Shown: one piece after another, positions 8,192 to 16,495 of the stretch
How the letters are laid out: each line of letters opens with the position of its first letter
How positions within the stretch are numbered: position 1 is the first letter of the stretch
Made by a program: the position numbers and the translations under genes
The notes under the pieces: model-generated
Told to the model about the DNA's origin: nothing
Databases searched by the model: none
The model's input: only the letters and a program-made list of their open reading frames with translations
Source of the DNA: a virus
Strand: one strand, 5' to 3'
Virus record (IMG/VR): IMGVR_UViG_3300009173_000020
Span: 1 to 46,687 of that record
Length of the DNA stretch: 46,687 bases

Positions 8192-8795
8192 TCCGCATAT
8201 CCGCACTGCCTTGCCAGCGCGTCCAGATAAACCATGCGTATTCGCTCGAATCTGTCCGCCCGTGGCGGAAACTTGGCCTTTTGGATAGTACCCCTAGGGC
8301 ATAGGGCGGGTGTCGCTCTAGCAGCGGTTTTCGGCGCTTTGAGGCCAAGAAACCAAGACGTAAGAGCGCGACCATGCTCTGTGCTTCCTCCAACCCCTTT
8401 TCTATCCATTCCTGGGCCGCTCGGTAGGGGGGGTTCATCAAGACGTGGTGGCCGGTCCAGCTTAACGCTAAACCATCGCCTTGTTCTACGAGACCCCCCG
8501 CCTCGACGACCAACGGCGGATCTAACTCAATCCCGCGAGGCGGTGCCCACCCGCGGTCTTTTAGCGGCGAAATGAGAGATCCAACGCCCGCGCACGGCTC
8601 TAGCGTGGGGCGGGGCAGTGATGGGAAAGCGTCGTATATTGCGTGGACGCACCACTCAGGTGTCGGGTAGAAGTCTCGGGAGTCTCTTTCTGTAGTGCTG
8701 GAGGGTCCGCGGCTTTGATGTGCTTCGCTTGTGGGATTTTTTCCCGGTGTGCCTTCTTCTTTTTCCAATTCGAGCCACCGTTCCCACCAGATCAA
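8166..8795 (-). CDS. DNA adenine/cytosine-N methyltransferase
   Basis: 209 residues. A DFYPTPEW segment (about residue 40) leads into motif I, EPCAGVGS (about 66-73), the S-adenosylmethionine-binding loop. The acidic IELD follows, then the catalytic NPPY tetrapeptide (about 119-122) of N6-adenine or N4-cytosine amino-methyltransferases. The expected role is self-modification of phage DNA against restriction, or overwriting of host marks. The gene is the last of the leftward operon and converges with the NrdR-like gene, overlapping it by 26 bases. The start is unsettled: only TTG codons (8795 or 8768) precede the conserved part, and both overlap the upstream HTH gene by more than 110 bases in another frame. 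Confidence 0.75.
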   Translation of the reverse strand: MIWWERWLELEKEEGTPGKNPTSEAHQSRGPSSTTERDSRDFYPTPEWCVHAIYDAFPSLPRPTLEPCAGVGSLISPLKDRGWAPPRGIELDPPLVVEAGGLVEQGDGLALSWTGHHVLMNPPYRAAQEWIEKGLEEAQSMVALLRLGFLASKRRKPLLERHPPYALGVLSKRPSFRHGRTDSSEYAWFIWTRWQGSADMRIKWLVPPI

Positions 8796-8982
8796 AATCG
8801 TTGAAATGCTGCCTTAACAAATATAGGTCGTCAATGGTTAAGGGATGCTCGCCGCGGCGCAGGTCCGTCAAGCACCTGACAGAAACTTTAAGGATAGCTG
8901 CGATACTCGCGTTGCCCTCCTCGCGGGTGAGCGCGTGTAAATCTCGGAGCCCAGGGGCCATTGGGCGCGTTTTCCAGCTCAT
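8656..8982 (-). CDS. Small HTH-like DNA-binding protein
   Basis: 108 residues from ATG 8982, which overlaps the upstream TGA (ATGA). Residues 8-60 have the feel of a helix-turn-helix: NASIAAILKVSVRCLTDLRR resembles a Cro/C1-type recognition region (A-x-x-L-x-V-S-x-x-x-L-x-x-x-R-x-G). The C-terminal 40 residues are very basic and lie over the start of the methyltransferase gene in another frame. It might be a regulator or a DNA-bending protein. The long out-of-frame overlap with the next gene (up to 140 bases) is unusual. The HTH assignment rests on pattern only. Confidence 0.55.
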   Translation of the reverse strand: MSWKTRPMAPGLRDLHALTREEGNASIAAILKVSVRCLTDLRRGEHPLTIDDLYLLRQHFNDFDLVGTVARIGKRRRHTGKKSHKRSTSKPRTLQHYRKRLPRLLPDT

Positions 8983-9233
8983 ACATCAGTCTCGACGTTG
9001 TAGATAGCCTGCACTCGGTTGTAGGTCTCAATCCAGCAACGCGCCCCGCACCCGAGCGGCTTGTGTGGCCGATAGACAACGCGGGCGATCTCGTTTCCGT
9101 CGTCATCGAGGATGATTGCTTCGTGCGCGTATGTGTTTGACTTGTAAGTTTTGATGCTCAAAACCGCGTCATTTCTGCCCGTTTTTGCATTACTGCGGAT
9201 TTTCGCTTTATTTACATGGATTCGCGTCTTCAA
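8979..9233 (-). CDS. Conserved small phage protein of unknown function
   Basis: 84 residues from TTG 9233, overlapping the phosphoesterase stop (TTGA). It opens MKTRIHVNKAKIRSNAKTG, continues with an SIKTYKSNTYAHEAIILDDDGN strand-rich stretch, and ends in RPHKPLGCGARCWIETY. This resembles small unnamed proteins I recall from replication operons of many phages (pattern HVN-x-x-x-IRxN-x-KTG ... PLxCGAR-x-W-IET), probably an all-beta fold. No catalytic motif or membrane segment. It lies between a phosphoesterase and an HTH gene in a coupled operon. Function unknown. Confidence 0.6.
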   Translation of the reverse strand: MKTRIHVNKAKIRSNAKTGRNDAVLSIKTYKSNTYAHEAIILDDDGNEIARVVYRPHKPLGCGARCWIETYNRVQAIYNVETDV

Positions 9234-10588
9234 AAATCAACCCCCGTGGCCCTGGCCAGCTCGCCCACGTAAGTATCCGCATTTCCCTGTAGAAATCGAC
9301 CGTTAATGACGGCTGAACCGTCATTAATAGGAATTAACGTCATGTGCGTATCGCTCTGGTCCGTCCGATGCACCAATCCCAGTCCTTGTTGCCAGTCCTG
9401 ATTCGGTCGGCCTTTTCCCGTGGGCACTACGCCCGCGACGGTTGAGCAGAGCGCCCCCGGTGACATTACATTGATCACGCGCTGTCCTCCTGGGCGCTTC
9501 GGGTCCATCAGCGTGCGGCTGCATAGCTCACGCCGATGGATATGCCCAACAATCTGTGAATGGGTTGCTGTGGCCACGATGGATGCCGCGGTTTTTCCGC
9601 CACCGCCTCGAACGACATGGCCGTGATGACAAAGAACATTCCAGAGCCAGTAAGGGGTACCGTAGGGCTGGACGTATTCGATCCCCAACTTATCTAGGCC
9701 TAGAAGAGTCTCGACGCTCATAGCGGGTGGCCCGTCCAGGTTGTCCACAGGGCGAACGTCGGCCAGAGCCCCCGCCTGGTGTTCTAGTAGAGAATTTCGC
9801 AAACGATATTCGTGGTTACCTTCTGTCCAGGCCACCAAACAATGACTGGGCACTGTACGCATAAGCGTTTGCAGGAACCACGCGCACTCGATGAGCGCGG
9901 GTTGCATCAAGTAACGGGTTTCGGGCTCTTGAGTGAATCGGGATAGCTCAGGGAAGTCGAGCCAGTCGCCCAGGATTAAGACCCTATCTGGCTGAAGAAT
10001 CTGGGCCGCTTGCAGAGCCAAATCCATTGCAGCTCGATCATGGAAAGGGATCAGATCGTTTCCTTTTTTGCGAAAACCAATCTGTGCGTCGGGCAGAATC
10101 AGCGCGGTCTCTATCTCGCCCACGCGCTTAGGTGCTGTCCGGCGAATTGCCTGTATAGGCTCGACCGCCTGAATATAAAAAGCAGGTCGCCGCTCTAGCC
10201 AGACCTTGATCTGGAATAGGGGGATCACTTCGGTGGTGCCATCTTCTCCACGACCTAAGCCATCCCACTTGTTGATAACCTTTTTTGTGATAATCCACTC
10301 CGCCAGATTGACTTCGGCCAAATTCAAAAGCTGCTCGACGTTGACAATCCGCCCGCCTTTGCTCGTTAGAACACGCTCGTTCCCTGTCGTTTCATCTTCT
10401 ACGCGGGGGCTGCGGAGCGGGGGCGACGTGGTCGGCGTTAGTCCTATTTCTCTGGCGACGGCGACACGACGACGTACAGTGTCTTTGCTCACTCGGAGCT
10501 TGCGCCCTGCCTCCCTAAAAGAGTCGGTTTCACAGTAGGCGTCGAGGGCTGCTTGTAGCTCGGAATGCCTGAGCGAGGGATCGTCCAT
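9230..10588 (-). CDS. HTH-calcineurin-like metallophosphoesterase fusion
   Basis: 452 residues. Residues 8-50 form a helix-turn-helix (FREAGRKLRVSKDTVRRRV), like the N-terminal domain of homing-type phage DNA-binding proteins. From about residue 160 a calcineurin-like phosphoesterase follows: LPDAQIG (metal motif I, with Gln where His is usual), ILGDWLDF (GDxxD), TEGNHEYRL (GNHE), CHHGHVV, and a final VGHIHR. These bind two metal ions and hydrolyse phosphodiesters, so the protein could be a sequence-targeted nuclease or a 3'-end processor in phage replication. It starts at ATG 10588 with no clear Shine-Dalgarno and 13 bases after the transglycosylase stop. Substrate is not predictable. Confidence 0.75.
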   Translation of the reverse strand: MDDPSLRHSELQAALDAYCETDSFREAGRKLRVSKDTVRRRVAVAREIGLTPTTSPPLRSPRVEDETTGNERVLTSKGGRIVNVEQLLNLAEVNLAEWIITKKVINKWDGLGRGEDGTTEVIPLFQIKVWLERRPAFYIQAVEPIQAIRRTAPKRVGEIETALILPDAQIGFRKKGNDLIPFHDRAAMDLALQAAQILQPDRVLILGDWLDFPELSRFTQEPETRYLMQPALIECAWFLQTLMRTVPSHCLVAWTEGNHEYRLRNSLLEHQAGALADVRPVDNLDGPPAMSVETLLGLDKLGIEYVQPYGTPYWLWNVLCHHGHVVRGGGGKTAASIVATATHSQIVGHIHRRELCSRTLMDPKRPGGQRVINVMSPGALCSTVAGVVPTGKGRPNQDWQQGLGLVHRTDQSDTHMTLIPINDGSAVINGRFLQGNADTYVGELARATGVDF

Positions 10589-10601
10589 GCGGGGAAGTAT
10601 A

Positions 10602-11018
10602 TCAGAAAGCGGAAAAACCCTTCACACTCTGTAGCTTACGAGCAATGCGCCGGACGGCCCTTGCGTATCGGCGGCTCCGGTCCCCGCAAGTGTTCCCCGC
10701 GTTGTAGTGGCAAAGCCATGTCTGCGGATACCGATACTTCCAAGAGCGGATTGCGCGAAAGCCTGCTTTGATCAGGTTGCACCCCTCGCGATCCCCCCCT
10801 GGGCAAAAGTACCTCGGGACTATCTGTAGTGGACCAATCGCCCCCGCCGATGATTCGGCGTTCGCAGAGAACCTGCTCTCAATCCAAGCCATTGCGATTG
10901 CAAGCGGGGGGTGTATTCCCTCTTCGCGTGCGGCCAGGCCGATTTGAGTGCAAATATTCGCCTGCGCGGGCGTGAGCGGCGTAGCCCATGATGCACATAC
11001 CAGGATTATGGTGATCAT
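10602..11018 (-). CDS. Exported lytic transglycosylase (SLT family)
   Basis: 138 residues. Residues 1-20 are a signal peptide ending in PAQA, so export to the periplasm is expected. The mature part is a lysozyme-like SLT domain: IAMAWIESRFS with catalytic Glu47, AGAIGPLQIVP (the GxxGxMQ-type motif), and a C-terminal HYNAGN. It would cleave glycan strands of peptidoglycan. ATG 11018 overlaps the polymerase stop (ATGA). Lying within a replication operon rather than the lysis cassette is unusual. It might serve local wall remodelling or a secondary lysis role. At 138 residues it is close to a minimal SLT domain. Confidence 0.8.
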   Translation of the reverse strand: MITIILVCASWATPLTPAQANICTQIGLAAREEGIHPPLAIAMAWIESRFSANAESSAGAIGPLQIVPRYFCPGGDREGCNLIKAGFRAIRSWKYRYPQTWLCHYNAGNTCGDRSRRYARAVRRIARKLQSVKGFSAF

Positions 11019-12898
11019 CCCATTAGCCCCGCGTCGGCGGCGTGCGCGGCGTCCTCAAAGGGATGTAACCGGCCATTGTACCAAAACGCTTCCGCGTCCT
11101 TCGACCATCGGCGCATGATGCACGGCTCTGCTTTGATGGGTATATCGGGCAACCACAGGCGTGCGCGGGTCTCCATGATTTTTTGTAATTCGATAGCCAC
11201 GTCATGAGCGCGGGTCTCCATCGCTTCTAAAATGATTTCGTCATGCACGAAATGCGTGATGCGGGCGCGAGCGCGGAACAAAGGCGAGTCCTGCTCGATA
11301 TAACAGGCCCTTGACACATGATAGAGCGCGTCGAGTGCGAAATCCGCAGCCAACCCCTGCATTGGGCTGTTGCAGCCGTCCGTATAGCCTACGCCCCCGC
11401 GTACACGCAGACTCCGCGGTTGAATCAACCGGAATTGGCCGCTGCCTAGGGATACCCGCTCTGCCACGTCTCGAAAGTATCGCGTCATCTCGGGATAAGC
11501 GTTCAACCATTTGCTGCGGAGGTCGCGGGCCGCTTGCTCTGTCATGTCGATGCCGTAGCTGGATTGCGCGAAGTCGGCTAGGCGGGCTGCGCCCAGGCCA
11601 CCTGGAATCCCAAAATTCCCAATTTTGGCAAATTGGCGGGCCTTTTTCACATCTTTGTCGCGCTTACGCCGGACAGCTTCGTCGTATTCGATGCCTAGCA
11701 GCTTGGATGCCATGTCCAGGTGTAGCTCGCGTCCAGCTTGAAGCGCCTGTGCCATTTTCGAGTGCCCGAATTTCCACAATAGGATTTGGGCCAAGCTGCA
11801 CAGCTCAGCGATTGAATAGTCCGCTTGGACATAGACGCGGGGTTCACCATCCCCGGCCTGCTCCGCGTTACGCGGTACATAGCACTCGCGCACGCCGCCG
11901 ACGCGGGGTTGGTTCTGAATGTTGGGAGCGCGGCAACTCGTCCGCCCCGTGTTCACCAGGGGGTTCCACCGTGGGCAAATGGGCCGCCTCGTGCCACCTT
12001 CGAGGACCGGCACATACGTGCTGGCCAGCTTCTCGTCATTTGATATGCTCCCCAGAAGTCGCAAGAGCGTATCCCCTGACTCCCAGAGCACTGCTTTCGC
12101 GGTGGATACCGCTCCTTTGTCCGTTCGCGGAGGGGAGCCCCGAAACGCGGAGCGTACACGATCCCTGATCAGGCTTAGATCCTTTGTCCCGTTTTCCCTA
12201 ATCAACCCCGTTGACTGGAGCACAGACCGCGCAGATGCGATGGATCCCCGCACGCGAATGGCCAGATCGTTGACGGCGACGGGGTCTGTCCTCAATCCCC
12301 ACGCGCCCGCCAATTGGAGCGCCCACGCTGCCCTCATTCGACGGGCGAGATCTGGTAAATCAAATCTCTCTTTTTGCTTTTTGGTGATGGCTAAGGTGTG
12401 GATAGCATCGTCCAGAGCGTACCGCGTCGCCGCAAGCGGCCATTCCGCAATAGGGGTAGTGTTCAATTCGCGGTAGCGGTAGCGCCATGCGTCCGGTTCA
12501 TCCTTACCAAGCATGTTCTTGGCCAGGTAGATTTGCGAAAGCGTGGCGAGAGAGTAGCTGAGTGGGCGGTCTGTGCGCGGGTCCTTGTTTGCCCACCCTT
12601 GGGATACGACGTACATCTTCTCTGCGATCATTGTGCAATATACACGCCCGTCGTTGTACGCTTGCCATATTGCAGGTTGCAGCTCTGGCCATTCTTGGCC
12701 GATCACGGCCATGTCAAACGCGATATTTTGCCCCGCGACGCATTCCTCCGCCAAGGCTTCCGCAATCCGCGGGACCGTTCGCGGGTCGTCCCTATGTAGG
12801 ATCAGCGAGCTATCCGCCCAGGCGAATTGTACTGATACGGGCTTTGGTGCTTGTCGACCTGGTCCGATTAACCACGTCTCTGTGTCGATAGCGATCAT
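11015..12898 (-). CDS. Family A DNA polymerase with 3'-5' exonuclease
   Basis: About 627 residues from ATG 12898, preceded by AGGGGG 7-8 bases upstream; a longer GTG start at 12955 lacks a ribosome site. Residues 1-190 are a DnaQ-like proofreading exonuclease: MIAIDTET (Exo I), GQNIAFD (Exo II), YALDD (Exo III). The polymerase domain has motif A QADYSIAEL (about 358), motif B with R-x-x-x-K then NFGIPGG (about 415-428), and motif C FVHDEII (about 550). No 5'-3' exonuclease domain is present. In motif B the Tyr corresponding to E. coli Tyr766 is replaced by Gly, a variant I recall in some phage enzymes. It is the probable replicative polymerase of this phage. Confidence 0.93.
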   Translation of the reverse strand: MIAIDTETWLIGPGRQAPKPVSVQFAWADSSLILHRDDPRTVPRIAEALAEECVAGQNIAFDMAVIGQEWPELQPAIWQAYNDGRVYCTMIAEKMYVVSQGWANKDPRTDRPLSYSLATLSQIYLAKNMLGKDEPDAWRYRYRELNTTPIAEWPLAATRYALDDAIHTLAITKKQKERFDLPDLARRMRAAWALQLAGAWGLRTDPVAVNDLAIRVRGSIASARSVLQSTGLIRENGTKDLSLIRDRVRSAFRGSPPRTDKGAVSTAKAVLWESGDTLLRLLGSISNDEKLASTYVPVLEGGTRRPICPRWNPLVNTGRTSCRAPNIQNQPRVGGVRECYVPRNAEQAGDGEPRVYVQADYSIAELCSLAQILLWKFGHSKMAQALQAGRELHLDMASKLLGIEYDEAVRRKRDKDVKKARQFAKIGNFGIPGGLGAARLADFAQSSYGIDMTEQAARDLRSKWLNAYPEMTRYFRDVAERVSLGSGQFRLIQPRSLRVRGGVGYTDGCNSPMQGLAADFALDALYHVSRACYIEQDSPLFRARARITHFVHDEIILEAMETRAHDVAIELQKIMETRARLWLPDIPIKAEPCIMRRWSKDAEAFWYNGRLHPFEDAAHAADAGLMG

Positions 12899-12908
12899 GA
12901 TTTTCCCC

Positions 12909-12989
12909 CTATAAGAAGGGCTGCTTGATGCCGAGAGCGCAGCCAACTCCCTCACTGAACACAGTGTCTCTCACCTTGCACTTATCCAT
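12909..12989 (-). CDS. Possible 26-residue small protein upstream of the polymerase
   Basis: An ATG at 12989 opens a 26-codon frame (MDKCKVRDTVFSEGVGCALG and six more residues) ending in TAG at 12911-12909, about 10 bases before the polymerase start and over its ribosome site. It fills part of an otherwise empty 128-bp gap in a tightly packed operon, and the placement would suit a leader or coupling peptide. No convincing Shine-Dalgarno is visible. It may be a chance frame. Confidence 0.25.
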   Translation of the reverse strand: MDKCKVRDTVFSEGVGCALGIKQPFL

Positions 12990-13026
12990 GTGCCGAATCT
13001 TGAGGGCACGCCTCGTCTAGGGTGTC

Positions 13027-13449
13027 TTAGGCCGCAGACCACGTAATCTTGGTAAAGGGGTTACCCTTCGACGTGGTAATGCCATACGCCTCACACTTTA
13101 CGGCGAGTCCGCCAGTGGGGTTCTCAGGCTGGCAAATCGCCATCATGCTCTCCGCCGTGACTTCGGCGTCGCCGCCGACCAGGGCCGACGCAAACGCTTT
13201 TACGTCTCCTAGCGCCTGGTTTTTGCTAAGATCCACCAGCCAGCTCACGGTGTCTCCTTGCTGATAGTCTTCGGAGGTCGTCTCGACCACGCGAAAATCA
13301 GCGATAAAGTAGGTGACGCCGCGCTTCTCGGGGTTCTTAGACTCGCGGAGCTTCGGCTGTACAACCTGGAGAGTGTAGCGCCCAGGCGTAATGTAACGCC
13401 CGCCCGCGGTTTGTTCGGCTGTCTCGATGCCTGTGAATGGATTATTCAT
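13027..13449 (-). CDS. Probable ssDNA-binding-like replication protein (DUF669-like)
   Basis: 140 residues from ATG 13449, with AAGGAAAA about 7-15 bases upstream; the longer frame from 13494 would add a low-complexity Asn/Lys/Glu segment and is less likely. The protein begins NNPFTGIETAEQ, then has alternating beta strands (YTLQVVQPKLRES, TYFIADFRVVET, GDTVSWLVDL) like an OB-type fold, and a C-terminal GNPFTKITWSAA. Proteins of this shape beside phage helicase and polymerase genes are usually annotated DUF669 or ssDNA-binding. It lacks the acidic C-terminal tail of canonical SSB. Assignment is by pattern and neighbourhood. Confidence 0.55.
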   Translation of the reverse strand: MNNPFTGIETAEQTAGGRYITPGRYTLQVVQPKLRESKNPEKRGVTYFIADFRVVETTSEDYQQGDTVSWLVDLSKNQALGDVKAFASALVGGDAEVTAESMMAICQPENPTGGLAVKCEAYGITTSKGNPFTKITWSAA

Positions 13450-13527
13450 ATCCGTTTTCCTTTTCGTTTCGTTTCCATTTTCGTTTCCGGTCAAGGGACC
13501 ACCCCTCGACGCGCCAGAGTACGCGGG

Positions 13528-15231
13528 CTAGGCCCACGTTGCAATTGTCAACTTTTGTATGTTGCCGCTAACATCCTCGATGTATCTCGCCTCGACTTTC
13601 GACCTGTCAAGCGCCCGCGCAAATGCTGGCGCGTGGGCGTATAGGTGAAAATGTACTTCATCAGCAGCCTGTCCTGGCCGGTGGTGGCGGCCTAAGAGCT
13701 GCTCCGTCAATTCGCCCCCCTGCCAAGTGAGCACCAGCGCGGTGCTCCATTGCTGAAGATTCTTACCAATGCCATTGGCCTTGATGCTCAAAGCACAAGT
13801 TTCGGCTTCTGCGGGCGGTTCTTGTCCCGCCGCATAGGTAGGCACTCCCATCGCCCGAAAAGCATCTTCGAGGGCGTGTCCGTCGTACCAGATAGCCACG
13901 GGCTCGCGCTGCGCTCGCGCCCATGCGACCGCGTGTTCAACTAGGTAGGTGTCAACCCACACGGCTTCACGCGGGGGCGGGGGCTTATGCCGCTCGGCGT
14001 CCCACGCTATCCATGAGCGGTGTAGTGCGCGTAACCGTCGCCCGCTCTCGATATGCCGTTGGACTTCGGTGGCCACCAGGAACGGCGAATCGTAACCCGC
14101 TCTAGCGCGGTGCTGTAGCTCCCCGCGGACTTGGCGGTTCCAGTCGGCCCGCGCTTCCATCCATTCCGTATCTTCGATGCCCTCGGGCCAGTCCCACCTA
14201 TAATAGAAACCGCACGTCAATTGACGGCGAACGCGCCACGCGGACAGGTCATCAGGCAAGGGGTCGCCTTGCGGGTCGGTACCAGGGTGTTCAACCAGGT
14301 CCAACCAGTGTTGGACTTCGGCGGGGATCTCAAGATCGCGAATCGGGTGCAAAACCAACGAGCACCCCAATGCGCCTACATCGCTTGCTACCACTCCTGG
14401 CGCTGAACGCAAGCGGTGCTGGAATGCGTGGCGAATGCTCCTGATTAACGTAGGAGGCATGTCAATGTGATTGGCCAGAGCCCACGCCTTGAGCGGACGC
14501 GCTTCCCATACGTCCGTTCGCGTAGGATGCCCTTCTACGTCGATAACAGCGGCCCAAGCATTTAGTGTGTGGCGGTTACGGGGCACGGGGCTGTGATGCC
14601 GCAGAGCCAATTCGGATAGGTGCCCAAAGTCGCATAGGGACTTAGACGTGATCGTGCCGCTGAGCGCCACAAATGCCACCTCGTGACGCGCCCTCATAAA
14701 ACGTAAAACACGTTTTGTCCTGGCCGCTTCTCGTCGCTTCAATCTATGGCACTCGTCGCACACTAGCACTATGTCTGAGTCCTGGTATCCCGCGATCAAT
14801 TCATCAAGGATCGCCGTCCCCTCCGGTCGCGATAGCTGAGAATAGCTCAAGATCCGCGTGGGCGGCATCCGATACATCAGCGACCACTCCATATATGTTT
14901 TTCGTAGCGTGTTGACGGTGGAAGCGGGGCACAGTATCAAGGCGAGCTTCGATTCAAGGACCGCGCCCGCCAATAGCGCGATAAGGCTTTTTCCCCAACC
15001 CACTCCAATGGGGAACAGGCCACCGCGGGTATCTCGGATCGCGGCAAGCGCCTGCGACTGAATCGGTCGCAGGCGCGTTGTTCCCTTTTTTCGTAATTCG
15101 TCGGTCAAGTCCACGTCCAGGTAGTGCTCGATGGGCAAGGCGCAGATGCGTTGTGCTTCTGTTTTAGGCACAGGGGCCACCGCGGGCGCGGTGGCTTTCT
15201 GGCGTGCGGCGATGGCTGCGAGGTAAGTCAC
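13528..15231 (-). CDS. SF2/SNF2-like DNA helicase
   Basis: 567 residues. RLRPIQSQALAAI (Q-motif-like, about 52-65) precedes Walker A GVGWGKS (about 76-82). Motif Ia is LILCPAST, motif II is CDECH (DEXH box, about 154-158) and motif III is ALSGTITS (about 189-196). The C-terminal helicase half has IWYDGHALED and later NLQQWS...LGRHHRPGQ, an acceptable motif VI (HRxGQ as in SNF2 enzymes). It would translocate on or remodel DNA in replication or recombination. GTG 15231 overlaps the upstream stop (GTGA). Distinct from the second helicase inside the 2661-residue protein. Confidence 0.85.
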   Translation of the reverse strand: MTYLAAIAARQKATAPAVAPVPKTEAQRICALPIEHYLDVDLTDELRKKGTTRLRPIQSQALAAIRDTRGGLFPIGVGWGKSLIALLAGAVLESKLALILCPASTVNTLRKTYMEWSLMYRMPPTRILSYSQLSRPEGTAILDELIAGYQDSDIVLVCDECHRLKRREAARTKRVLRFMRARHEVAFVALSGTITSKSLCDFGHLSELALRHHSPVPRNRHTLNAWAAVIDVEGHPTRTDVWEARPLKAWALANHIDMPPTLIRSIRHAFQHRLRSAPGVVASDVGALGCSLVLHPIRDLEIPAEVQHWLDLVEHPGTDPQGDPLPDDLSAWRVRRQLTCGFYYRWDWPEGIEDTEWMEARADWNRQVRGELQHRARAGYDSPFLVATEVQRHIESGRRLRALHRSWIAWDAERHKPPPPREAVWVDTYLVEHAVAWARAQREPVAIWYDGHALEDAFRAMGVPTYAAGQEPPAEAETCALSIKANGIGKNLQQWSTALVLTWQGGELTEQLLGRHHRPGQAADEVHFHLYAHAPAFARALDRSKVEARYIEDVSGNIQKLTIATWA

Positions 15232-15413
15232 TGGGGTTTCATCGCCTCACACAGTATTTGGTGAGCTTCAAGAAACAGATCCCGCTGCCCAACAAGGCGG
15301 TCTAACTGAAGCCTTGGCTCTACCTCGTGCCGCAGGTACATTGTCTGTAGCTTGCTGGCTGCTCGCTTTGCATCGAAGATCAAGCCCTCGATCAATGTGA
15401 TTGTCTTACTCAT
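15228..15413 (-). CDS. Small hypothetical protein
   Basis: 61 residues from ATG 15413, which overlaps the upstream TGA (ATGA), ending in an overlap with the helicase GTG. The composition is helical and charged (LIEGLIFDAKRAASKLQTMY, then RLVGQRDLFLEAHQILCEA), suggesting a short helical hairpin. No motif recognised. The longer frame from 15446 would overlap the upstream gene without benefit. Likely a helicase-associated accessory protein by position only. Confidence 0.5.
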   Translation of the reverse strand: MSKTITLIEGLIFDAKRAASKLQTMYLRHEVEPRLQLDRLVGQRDLFLEAHQILCEAMKPQ

Positions 15414-15751
15414 CCCGCACGCCCTCGGACAACGTACTTTTCCCAAGCGGCATAGGAGACATCAATCCAAATTCGGACCGCGTGGATCACTTCCCCTTCT
15501 TCGTCCTTGTGGAAGCTCTCGGCGTCCTCGGTTCCTGGCAAGACGCGGCAGATCCACTCGGTCCGCCACTCCCCCTCCCCGTGTGGGAAGCGCATAGCGC
15601 AGACGTGTAGCCCGCTTGAGTGTAGGACTTCAACAAGGGCGTCCGTCGCCACTCTGCGATTTGCCCCGCGCTTGTCCGCGTCCTCCGCGAGGCCCACGAG
15701 CCCCGCAGAGTCCGTCACATCAAAATCCACGGTGATAGGCTGCTCGGTCAT
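15410..15751 (-). CDS. Hypothetical protein
   Basis: 113 residues from ATG 15751, which overlaps the DUF932 stop (ATGA); the longer frame from 15877 covers the upstream gene and is rejected. It is acidic with mixed alpha/beta character, starting MTEQPITVDFDVTDSAGLVG and ending in YVVRGRAG. A Trp-rich middle (EWRTEWICR) and a final IWIDVSYAAWEKY look like packed strands. No known motif. It is embedded in the coupled replication operon. Confidence 0.55.
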   Translation of the reverse strand: MTEQPITVDFDVTDSAGLVGLAEDADKRGANRRVATDALVEVLHSSGLHVCAMRFPHGEGEWRTEWICRVLPGTEDAESFHKDEEGEVIHAVRIWIDVSYAAWEKYVVRGRAG

Positions 15752-16491
15752 GCCGCGGTCCTCCACGCCTGTTGATGCTGCCCTCGGAACCAATCGTGAA
15801 CGCCCGTTGAGCGATTGATCTGTGCGCCTGCGGGGCCTTTCTTCACCGCTTCGGTGTAGCAGTTGTAGAGTGACCACGCGGTCCGGTCAGCGAATTGCTC
15901 ATGGCGAGCGTTACGCCAGTCGGCCATCGCGATGGTCGCTTGCTGCGGGGCGAGAACGCCATCGTACAAGGCGCGGCCAATCAACTCGGCCCCGCGGGCC
16001 TCCTGGACCTCAACGGCCTTCCAGGCGCAAAAATCGGCGTCGAGCGCCTGATAGTTTGTGGCCGCGGCCATAATCGCGGTGTCTATAATCTCGGTTACCG
16101 ATTGCCACACGTTGACGGTGTGCTTCTTAACGACCTTGAAGGCGTCACCAGAAAAGCACAGGTTCGAGCAGACGAAGACAGAAGCGCCGGTCACGATGCC
16201 CACGCTCAAAGTCTTGTTGTACGAATTACGAAAACCGATGCTTAACCCGCGCTCTGCGTCGCCCACGTCAAATGTGTACGTCCCAAACATTTGCTGCCCT
16301 TTCTGGCTCAGACCGAATCGTCGAGACTTAACCGGCAACCCCACGATCTTATCGGTTCGCTCGTCGATCAAGTCGACCAAGTCGCGGTTAGACACGGGCG
16401 CGTAGCTCCGCGTGGGCGGAGGTGGCGGCACCATTAATACTTCGTTGAGGCTTGCGCCGTGGCTTCCGGCTACATCTAATAAGAGACCCAT
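15748..16491 (-). CDS. DUF932-like phage/plasmid protein
   Basis: About 247 residues from ATG 16491, with GAGGA seven bases upstream (the same bases end the previous gene). A TTG at 16509 is possible but has no site. The core, FGTYTFDVGDAERGLSIGFR, then NSYNKTLSVGIVTGASVFVC and NLCFSGD, is the signature of the DUF932 family found in phages and plasmids near recombination genes. The biochemical role is not established. Here it follows a Cas4/RecB-like nuclease gene, so a recombination or DNA-protection role is a reasonable inference. The C-terminal third is helical with WSLYNCYTEAVKKG. Confidence 0.7.
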   Translation of the reverse strand: MGLLLDVAGSHGASLNEVLMVPPPPPTRSYAPVSNRDLVDLIDERTDKIVGLPVKSRRFGLSQKGQQMFGTYTFDVGDAERGLSIGFRNSYNKTLSVGIVTGASVFVCSNLCFSGDAFKVVKKHTVNVWQSVTEIIDTAIMAAATNYQALDADFCAWKAVEVQEARGAELIGRALYDGVLAPQQATIAMADWRNARHEQFADRTAWSLYNCYTEAVKKGPAGAQINRSTGVHDWFRGQHQQAWRTAA

Positions 16492-16495
16492 TGTT

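Noticed and set aside
11311-12168. 285-residue plus-strand frame inside the polymerase gene
   Set aside because: Antisense to conserved polymerase motifs; Arg/Ser/Pro-rich composition typical of a shadow.
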